Source: Amblyomma americanum (lineage: Eukaryota; Arthropoda; Arachnida; Ixodida; Ixodidae). Taken from it: DNA of 64,000 nucleotides. Made by a program: the position numbers and the translations under genes. The stretch spans positions 159,457,599 through 159,521,598 of the forward strand of contig NC_135502.1 in assembly GCF_052857255.1 (NCBI RefSeq). The letters run 5' to 3'. Below are positions 22,812-29,743 of the stretch, piece by piece. A model generated the notes under the pieces. That model had not been told where the DNA came from and did not search any database. It was given only the letters and a program-made list of their open reading frames with translations. How positions within the stretch are numbered: the stretch's first letter is position 1; every line of letters starts with the position of its first letter.

Positions 22812-23240
22812 AGCTATTAGCAGACAAGGCCAATAAAATAAGGGGCTCGTTTGACAAATATATTAAGGAAGCCAACAGTCACCGAAACCAAGGTGCAAAG
22901 GGAATGTTTCTAATTTTTTTAGTTTCTAATGCAATCAATTGGTTTAAAGAAAATGACTTAAAAAGCAGCAGAAAAAGCAACCATGCCGCCGGTGGGATCC
23001 GAACCCACGACTTCCGAATATCGCGTCCGGTGCTCCCCCAACTGAGCTACGGCGACAGCTGTCCAATCTGCTGCTCTCGTGGGTATTTATGTTTTGCGTG
23101 TAAGTGCACCTTGAGAGTGTTCACCAGGGCCACCCTCGTCCATAGCGGTGGACTTAGCATGTCCTGTAATACCGTGAGCGTGACTAAGAACGTCATCTAA
23201 CGGCAGGGTGGAAACTGTACAAGAGCCCTCTTATGCTACC
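22812..23240 (-). repeat. SINE-C copy with intact tRNA-like cloverleaf
   Basis: It matches the repeat at 5106-5540 along its length. The minus-strand segment 23056-22985 folds as a tRNA: a 7-bp acceptor (GTCGCCG with CGGCGGC), a GCTC/GAGC D-stem, a CCGGA/TTCGG anticodon stem and a GTGGG/CCCAC T-stem with loop TTCGGAT. The anticodon loop CGCGATA lacks U33. The element is bracketed by a 37-bp direct repeat with two mismatches (22775-22811 and 23241-23277, containing GACTGCCAGAACCGAGACCC), which I read as a long target-site duplication or a tandem remnant. It interrupts or abuts the gypsy gag fragment. Confidence 0.7.
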
Positions 23241-23277
23241 TGTGGCATCAGGACTGCCAGAACCGAGACCCCCGTTA

Positions 23278-24035
23278 TGCGACCGGCGGCGCATAGGAGA
23301 GACCGAACGGCGGCAAGGAGACGGCGACCGGGGGGTTCGGTGGTAGAAGTCGGAGCGATAGGTAGGGGGATGCTGGGGCAGATAAGAAGAGTCATGTGCG
23401 GAGGGCACGGGAACGTCGTCGTGAGAACGGGATCCGCGGGCGCGGCACCAACGGGCCACATGACCAGCGAGGCCGCAAGTACAGCAAATCGGGTGGTTAT
23501 CTTGCGTGCGCCACGGATTCAGAGGGGGTGGAGCGGTGCGAGGCAAAGGCCGGTGAAGGTAAGGCATTGTAGGAGCGAGCGGCGGGTCAGGAAAGACGGT
23601 GCAAGGTGGCGCATAGGCAGGAACAACCGGCTGAGGTCGTGGCCGGACGACAGCTTCAGCATAGGTCAGCGGTGCAGTGACTACAGGAGGTGGATTAGCG
23701 GGCGGCAGGACCTCTGCAACCTGCTTCTGGATGACACGCTGAAGGGAAGGCGACAGCGTTGGCGTTGGAGCGGGTGGGCAGGTAACCAGCGATAGCTGGC
23801 GGGCGACCTCCTCCCGCACAAACTGCTGGATCTGCTGAAAAGGGTCGACTGATCGTGAGCAGGACCGCCGACAGCCAAGCTCGAAAGTGTGTCGTCCGGG
23901 AAAATGGTACGGCGGGTGACGATACGCTGCCGCCTGAGAGGCCGCCTGAGGCGTGCCGCCTGAGAGGCGGAAAAGGTCGTCCAGACGCCGCGCGGAAACC
24001 CGATCCTGCAACGAGGTGCTGCAGAGAGCAACCAC
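23278..24035 (-). pseudogene. Ty3/gypsy-type Gag fragment with one zinc knuckle
   Basis: A minus-strand frame of about 250 residues. It has a proline- and arginine-rich body, a FQQIQQFVREEVARQLSL helix near residue 68, a TYAEAVVRP motif near residue 124, and a single CCHC knuckle CCTCGLAGHVARWCR near residue 184, followed by an RSHDDVPVPSAH linker and an Arg/Ser-rich tail. This matches the nucleocapsid half of gypsy Gag proteins, which bind the element's RNA. The 5' boundary is unclear: a G17 tract at about 24146-24162 interrupts the sequence just upstream. No protease or RT follows; the SINE-C lies immediately downstream. Confidence 0.65.
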
Positions 24036-24189
24036 TTGCCGTTCGTCAGAGGGCCGCCTGCGCCTGGCGTCCCACCGCGGAAAATTCCGAGGTGGGGGCT
24101 AGGAGGGCAAGGAGGAAAAGGGAACGAGCATAGAAACGGAGAAATGTGGGGGGGGGGGGGGGGCATGGTGAGTAGGATAAAAGAAATAT

Positions 24190-25190
24190 AAATAAAAAGT
24201 AAGAAATGGGAGCTCCTTTCGCCTCTTTAAGTTGGATAGGTTTCTGAGGAATGCAAAATATCCCAAGTTCCCATTGATGTCGTGGGTTAATGTCTTTTAA
24301 GTCTCTCTGTTCTCTTTGGCGGCTTGTTTGAAAGCCCGAATGGGGGAAGAAGGCCAGGATGCTTTGGAATGTATGTCGTGGCAGACATAGGTCCTTAGAA
24401 ATGTGCACGTTTGCCAGGCGTGAATATGGACCTTGTGGTTGTTGAATCGCAACCTGAACGTAATTTCTGTCTGCCCAATATATCGCATAGCGCACACGCC
24501 GCAGTGAAGCATGTAGACCACATTTGCAGTGTCGCAACTTAGTTTCTTTGATTGTATACGTAAATTCAGGGTTTTGAAATGTCAGTGGTCAGCATGTGAC
24601 TGAAAAACTTGCAGCGTGATTTTCGGCACGGTTGACACCCAGGGTTCGGGTTAGTATTGTGCGTCGTTTTAGATTTAACTGAACTTTCCTTGAGGTTCCT
24701 ACTGCGCCGGTATACAGCTCTTGGTGGCTGTTTAAAAATGCGAGACAGGAGACTGCTTTGCTGGATAATGTTATATAGCTTAGAGAGGACATTGTTCACG
24801 CGTGGAATGTTTGACGAATATGTTAGGACGATGTTGGTCTACCTTTCACCATGCTCAAATTTTTGGAAACTGAGTATTTTGCTCCTATCTAGACCGCAAT
24901 CTTTCAGGATAGCCTCCTCCACGATGAAAGCGAGATATATTGCTTCAGTATAAGATTTTTTTTATTTGCTCATCATAGTGGTCAAAGTAATCGAGCTTAG
25001 AGAATATCCCTCGGTATGGATGAGCTTGGGAGGAAGGTATGCAACTCTTGCAGGGGTGCTTGTGGCTGCTCTTAACATGCAGATACTGCGGGTGGTCGCT
25101 GGGCTTCTGTGGACGGTTGTCTTAAGTGCGTTTCTTTTTTTCTGTGTTTTTACGTCCTAAAAAGTTTATATATGTTTTTAAGATACTGTG
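24190..25190 (-). mobile_element. PLE 3' part (linker and GIY-YIG), split element
   Basis: Minus-strand frames give, in order, a thumb/connector region, a GCQPCRKSRCKFFSHM zinc-type motif (~24640), and a GIY-YIG domain at 24297-24521 with VYMLHCGVCAMRYIGQTEITFRLRFNNHK. The motif string closely resembles the PLE at 34406-35423 (GCTPCGKSRWQVCKHM and YIGQTDNSFRLRFNNH), so both belong to one family. The RT half lies on the same strand at 27019-27935, beyond a LINE, which suggests a single PLE split by that LINE. Frames are broken between the zinc motif and the nuclease. Confidence 0.7.
24297..24521 (-). pseudogene. GIY-YIG endonuclease domain (split PLE)
   Basis: A 75-codon frame containing the GIY-like VYML, the YIGQT box and the catalytic-helix RLRFNNHK. 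The C-terminal QAAKENRET stretch parallels the FKNTRQREQRE end of the intact copy at 34406. The frame ends early relative to that copy; an overlapping frame 24046-24537 carries the continuation (QREQRDLKDINPRHQWELG). Confidence 0.7.
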
Positions 25191-25404
25191 GGTGAACGAT
25201 ATCGATGGGAGAAGTTTATTGTAGAGAGAGAGAGAAAAAGACGGAAAGGCAGGGAGGTTAACTAGGCAGCGCCCGGTATGCTACCCTACACGTGGGAAGG
25301 GGAACCGAGGAAGAGAGAAAAGGGAGAGAACAAAGAGATATGATCACTTTTCCACGTGTCCGTTGGCCGTTACTTGCTGGGTACACAGAGCACACACTGA
25401 TTAT

Positions 25405-25960
25405 TCACAATCTTGCGCTCAGTCCTGAGTCCTTGAAGAACTTTAAAAGTGCCTTCAAAGCTGTCCTCTGCGATGAAGGCTTACTTCGAGGGCCCAGAAT
25501 CTTTGCTTCAGTAAGAGGCCGATGATCTAAACAGCGGAGTGTTGCAGTCAGGAGTGCACGCTCACGCTGAAACGGAGGGCAGTTACAAAGAAGGTGTTCT
25601 ATAGTTTCGTCGCACCCACACATCTCACACGCAGGAGAGTCTGCCATTGCGATTAAGTGGGAGTACGCATTTGTGAACGCCACTCCCAGTCAGAGGCGAC
25701 ACAACAGCGTAGCATCGCAGCGGGAGAGGCCTGACGGAGGACTGAGCCGGAGTAAGGGGTCTAGACGGTGCAGACGGCATGTGGAGTTGCTAGTAGAGGA
25801 CCATGACGCTAAACGCTCTCTTCGGTCAAGCATTCGCAGATGTCTTGCTGCGTCGGCTCTTGTCAACGGTATCTGGACAATGTTGGCACTGCCGTGAGCC
25901 GCTCGAGCTGCAGCGTCAGCTGCGTCATTTCCAACAATACCAGAGTGTCCCGGTATCCAC
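25405..25960 (-). pseudogene. LINE ORF2 C terminus (RNase H end and Cys/His tail)
   Basis: It begins with the WIPGHSGIVGNDAADA RNase H block in one frame, continues with RLDPLLRLSPPSGLSR, and after a frame shift runs as 25683-25405 with LIAMADSPACEMCGCDETIEHLLCNCP, the CCHC-like motif found after RNase H in I-clade ORF2. It ends DSGLSARL. Confidence 0.7.
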
Positions 25961-25984
25961 TAGAAGACGATGTCATGACCCTCT

Positions 25985-26915
25985 TCCTGCGTCTGGTGTT
26001 CTTAGATGAGGCGTCATGAGGCCCGTTGCAGTTGGCACACTTAAGCACTTGTGCTTTACATGACTCAGCGCTGTGAGCTCCGGCACAACGAGAGCACACT
26101 CTCGTGTTGTCGCAGACCCCGCTCACATGAACCAGTTTTAAACATTTGTGGCACAGCAGGGGTTTCGGAATGAATGGCCGCACGTCATGACAGAAATGGC
26201 CCACCTTCACGTGTGATGGAAGGCTGTCGCCTTGAAACAAAATCTTCACACAACAGGAATTGCCCCGACGTGATACCCGTAGAATTACGGTGCCATCATT
26301 TGCCGGCTTCACGAGTATGTGCAAATCATCTCGCGTGATAGCCTCGTCGACAACATAAATTACGCCGGAAGAGGACTCGTTCCAGCCGAGGGGGATGACA
26401 GTGCGTACTGATAATCCGCCGATCTGAGTTATGGCCCGCAGTGGCTCCAACGCAGCCGCATGATGGACATCGACGGCTACAATGTTCTTCCGCGCATTCA
26501 CTCGAACGTCTTTGATTTCGTTAGGCACGAGGGCCTCGAGTTCTACAGAGAAGATTTGCCTGTTAAGCCGCTTCATGTCGGTTGGCCGCACAGGAAGGAT
26601 GAGGATGGTGTGTGCCGGTGTGTTGCCACTTGTTTTTACAGTGGACTCACTGGATGACGACCCGGCTCTGAGCAGTCTTCTCTTGGTCCTCCGGCTGAGG
26701 TAAGTCTCAAGGCCGTCCTCACTGCTGGCCTCGCTGAGGTACTCGATGGTGTCATCGCTGTCGGGGTCGCTCGGACGGCTGCACCGCTTCCTCGACGAGC
26801 TCGAGGAAGAGACCGCCGGGCCATTCGGATGCCCCGGAGTGTTCAGATCTATCGCCGTATGATGGGGGACAGCGTCCCCACAGTATACACGCAAAAACAG
26901 AAAAAAGCTGGACAC
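25985..26915 (-). pseudogene. LINE ORF1 (gag-like) with CCHC knuckles
   Basis: About 310 residues before the deletion junction. There is a Ser-rich acidic N terminus (VSSSSSSRKRCSR, SDDTIEYLSEASSEDG), a central RNA-binding-like domain (HTILILPVRPTDMKRLNRQ and AITRDDLHILVKP), then knuckles CHKCLKLVHVSGVC, CSRCAGAHSAESC and CANCNGPHDASSK; the last lacks its final Cys because the deletion junction follows. ORF1 proteins of I/Jockey-type LINEs coat the element RNA. An alternative would be a domesticated gag, but the fused RNase H remnant argues for a dead LINE. Confidence 0.7.
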
Positions 26916-26987
26916 TTACTGAAAGCGTTCCGCAAGGATGCACTTCGTCGTCTTCTTCCCAATTTGTTGTAGTTTATTGTAAATAAA

Positions 26988-27083
26988 TCTTTCTCATTTA
27001 GCCCCACGACGAAGCTAGCCAATTTGTTGTAGTTTCTATAAATGTTAATAGGCTAGCTTCGTCGTGGGGCTAAATGATAAAGA
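26988..27083. repeat. 33-bp inverted repeat at a LINE-PLE junction
   Basis: 26988-27020 and 27051-27083 are reverse complements with one mismatch (core CCCCACGACGAAGCTAGCC), with a 30-bp spacer. The right arm is part of the PLE RT (FLDDIFII catalytic box, minus strand), so the left arm is an inverted duplicate of RT sequence. AATTTGTTGTAGTTT also occurs as a direct repeat at 26961 and 27021. Confidence 0.7.
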
Positions 27084-27150
27084 TATCGTCCAGAAAGCAT
27101 TTGTAGACGAATGAAGAAAGTGCCTTCCCTCAAATCCGAAGTGTTTGATC

Positions 27151-27313
27151 CCGGCCGCGGAGGTCGAGTTTCGATGGAGGAGAAATTCTAGGGGCCCGTC
27201 TGTGCGATGTCAGTGCACGCTAAAGATCCCTGGGTGGTCGACCTTTCAGGAGCCCTTCACTACGGTGTCCCTCATAGCCTAATGTTGCTTTGGGACGTTA
27301 AACCCCCATAAAC
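27151..27313 (+). repeat. SINE-B copy, head truncated
   Basis: It starts within the tRNA-like head at CCGGCCGCGGAGGTCGA and continues with TTTCGATGGAGGAGAAATTC, GATGTCAGTGCACGCTAAAG and the tail CTTTGGGACGTTAAACCCCC, matching 61051-61284. It interrupts the PLE RT frame. Confidence 0.8.
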
Positions 27314-27798
27314 CATCAGCCAATGAAATTCGATGTGGTTGTAATTAGGTACTAAACTCAGAATAGAAGAGAAAGTTGCCTCATTGAGGGACACAATGGG
27401 ACGGCCGGGACGGTTTGGCTTGTGGATTTTTTGGATGACGTAGAGCCGCCCGGAGACTAGTCTGACCGGCTTCATTGCTTTAAACTTGTCCTGGCATATC
27501 TCTTGCTTTTGAAGTAGAGATTTTATCTGCTTGCTAATTTCGATTTCGAAGTATCCTGTGGGGTCACGGGTGAGTTCAGCGAAAAAATGTTTATTTTCCA
27601 ATTGTCGGAAACCTTGGTCTTATTCATAACAACGATAGCGCCGCCTTTGTTAGCAGTCTTGATGATGTCGGGCCGCCGACTTAAAGTGTTAAGGGCGTGG
27701 CGTTCTTCGGATGAGAGGTTGTTGTAGACTGCTTTTCGTTTTGAGTTTGAATACGATGAGGGGATAACCTTTTGAATGGCAGTGATGTGCATATCCAA
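27272..27798 (-). pseudogene. PLE RT fingers region
   Basis: Two overlapping frames, 27523-27798 and 27272-27601. They contain the DIIKTANKGGAIVVMNKTK block (positively charged template-contact motif) and LVSGRLYVIQKIHKPNRPGRP (LPKIHKP motif of PLE RTs), ending as the frame enters the SINE. A one-base shift separates the two frames. Confidence 0.7.
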
Positions 27799-27935
27799 GT
27801 GTTTATCTCTGTTCGTTTGGAGTCTATGATTTGTCGGATGTCACTGGTATGTTGCTTTCCCGGTTCGTTTCACGGCTTTCAATATACTCATGCAGACCTA
27901 AGTTTCTTGCGAATGCCTGAAAAACAGCTCGATGG

Positions 27936-28050
27936 GAGAATAATAGGTCAATTAATCGGTTGGTTACAAGAAATTAATTATAAAGGAGCAGAAAAAACAA
28001 TCATGCCGCCGATGGGATCCGAAAGCACGGCCCCTAAATTTCGCGTCCGG
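27936..28050 (-). repeat. SINE-C fragment
   Basis: GGTCAATTAATCGGTTGGTT through the B-box region GATGGGATCCGAAAGCACGG to TTTCGCGTCCGG, matching the tail and tRNA-like part of the other SINE-C copies. It stops at the (TA)n array. Confidence 0.7.
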
Positions 28051-28064
28051 TGTGCGTGTATTAA

Positions 28065-28216
<152 letters not shown>

Positions 28217-28255
28217 ACAAACGTAGGTTGCGTTGTCTCCGCAGAGTAAAGATTT

Positions 28256-28399
28256 AAGAGAAGTGGGCACTTCTAAAAAGACACATTTATTTATCAACGT
28301 TTCGACCGCGGTGCGGTCTTCTTCAGTCCTGAAGAAGACCGCACCGCGGTCGCAACGTTGATAAATAAATGTGTCTTTTTAGAAGTGCCCACTTCTCTT
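28256..28399. repeat. 71-bp perfect-type palindrome with hammerhead-like cores
   Basis: Arms 28256-28326 and 28329-28399 are reverse complements with one mismatch and a 2-bp centre. Each arm carries CTGAAGAA, a GACCGC/GCGGTC stem closed by ACC, then CGAAAC (left arm, minus strand) or CGCAAC (right arm, plus strand), followed by GTTGATAAATAAATG. It is a terminal motif of a PLE in inverted duplicate. Confidence 0.8.
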
Positions 28400-28455
28400 T
28401 TATATATATATACATCGAAGTATACGCTTCATTTAAGGAAACATTTTTATTTTAC

Positions 28456-28492
28456 TCGACGTTTCGATCGGAGGACCGATCTTTTTCCAGAG
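28456..28492 (-). ncRNA. Hammerhead-ribozyme-like motif (second type)
   Basis: Minus strand: CTGGAAAAA, stem GATCGG/CCGATC closed by TCCT, GAAACGTCGAGTAAAATAAA. It has the same layout as the palindrome at 28256-28399 with every stem pair position changed in a compensated way. The CUGANGA half is mutated (CTGGAAA). Confidence 0.45.
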
Positions 28493-28499
28493 TGACCAT

Positions 28500-28859
28500 A
28501 CAGTGCATGGGCGCGTGTTCTTATACTATGGGACTTGACACACAGAAGGCTTAAAAAGAAAAGAAATAAAGAAAAGTAAAGAAAAGAAGAAAGGGGGGGG
28601 GGGCGGCCGGGAGACCGGAACACAACCGACACCTATGGCATATTAGGGAAGCAAAGGTGGCGCGTCGCGTACCCGTGAACTCACCACATACACACACACG
28701 CACACACGAGGCGAAAGAGGGATGCCGGGCTGGGTGCGAACGCGGCTACTGCGACAAGAAAAAAGAAACAAAGAAAAAGAGAGAGAAGCAAAAACAGAGA
28801 AAAAGGGGAAAGCAAAGATGAAACGTGATGGGGCTTAACAAAAGAAGGGATGCGTCCGA
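28500..28859. other. Low-complexity purine-rich and (CA)n sequence
   Basis: Mostly A/G-rich runs with a G9 tract near 28595 and a CACACACACGCACACACGAGG stretch near 28691 (broken). No coding signal. It ends at the left LTR. Confidence 0.6.
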
Positions 28860-29432
28860 TGTTAAGTTTCGCCTACGACGCGCGGTATAGCCGGCGCGGA
28901 TGCAACGGACGCCGGGGCTTCGTTCAAAGTGGCGGTCATTTTGGGCCCGTTCAGTGCTGCCGTAACGCCTCCCGCCAAGCGCGTCCAGGCAGGTTTCAAT
29001 GCCACGTGTCGTCGTGTGTGCGTGTGTGTGTGTGCATGTTGGTGCCCACGCTTGTCAAAGCGCGGCAGCCGGGGAGAGGAGCTCCCCAACTGGGAGGCGA
29101 GGAGGTCTGACCGGCGCCGGCCCGGCCGACGCGCACGTCACGTCTGAACATGTCCGAGCGTCGCCGTATCGGGCGCCTCATCCAGAGCCGTTCCTTCTTG
29201 CCCTCGACTCCGAGGGTATAAAAGCCGCTGCCCCGGACGCCAAAGAGAGACTTCGATTTCGTCCTTCGAGTAACGTGGTCGCCCTTACCGGCTGCTCTTT
29301 TGAGATGCCAGAATAAACAAGTTGTTCTGTTGCCAGTCGACTCATCCTTTGCCGGGACCTTCGGATGTTTCCAGCTGTGCCCCAGGCCGCCAGGCCAACG
29401 CTACCCTTGGGGCTTGCAACCCATTTGCAACA
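28860..29432 (+). repeat. 5' LTR (573 bp)
   Basis: TATA box GTATAAAAG at 29216-29224 and AATAAA at 29312-29317, placing U3, R and U5 in the usual order. A (GT)n stretch lies at 29014-29037. It differs from the 3' LTR at the TGTTAAG/TGTTACG start, in CCAAGCGCG/CCAAACGCG, in GTCCGAGC/GTCGGAGC and in CCTTACC/CCTGACC. Confidence 0.9.
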
Positions 29433-29743
29433 ACTGGTTGCCAGCGGTGAGATCGCGACAACGGAGGCCAGCAGCGAAGATATGCGGTCAACTGTAAAAT
29501 GAGCAGCACAACGACCATCCGGGAGCAGTGCAACGAGCCCTGTGTGATGACTGGTTGCCTGCAGCGGAACGACTGCGCTGAATTCTTGGCTGCGAGGTTT
29601 GGTGAGTGCGGGACTTTCTTCTGAGTTTTGCCAGGCTTTTGTTAGTGTCAGGAACAGAGCTGGTAATTGTGTTGTCGTTGCTGCCGGGTTAGTTTGCGGC
29701 AAGACAATAGTAGGCAGTAGAAAAAGCAGCATTCGGAGCAGCC

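Larger units (their letters stand above)
25200..26950 (-). mobile_element. I-like LINE with internal deletion (ORF1 joined to RNase H end)
   Basis: Minus strand. ORF1 occupies 26915 down to about 25990 and ends in zinc knuckles. It then runs directly into WIPGHSGIVGNDAADAAARAA (about 25960-25890), the C-terminal RNase H motif of ORF2, followed by a Cys/His tail at 25683-25405. Endonuclease and RT are absent. The 3' region (25400-25200) has a (GA)n-type tract and TACAATAAACTT. It lies between the two halves of a PLE on the same strand. Confidence 0.75.
27019..27935 (-). mobile_element. PLE RT half of the split element
   Basis: Minus strand. The N-terminal part at 27930-27800 (ARNLGLHEY and [12 protein letters not shown] in changing frames) is followed by NNLSSEERHALNTLSRRPDIIKTANKGGAIVVM (27725-27620), the PLE RT N-terminal signature, then RLYVIQKIHKPNRPGRPIVS (27440-27380), RT motif 1-2. 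A SINE-B interrupts it at 27151-27313. Beyond that comes VYKCFLDDIFII followed by a stop (27105-27070), the catalytic box. Order and strand agree with the GIY-YIG half at 24190-25190. Broken in several frames. Confidence 0.75.
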
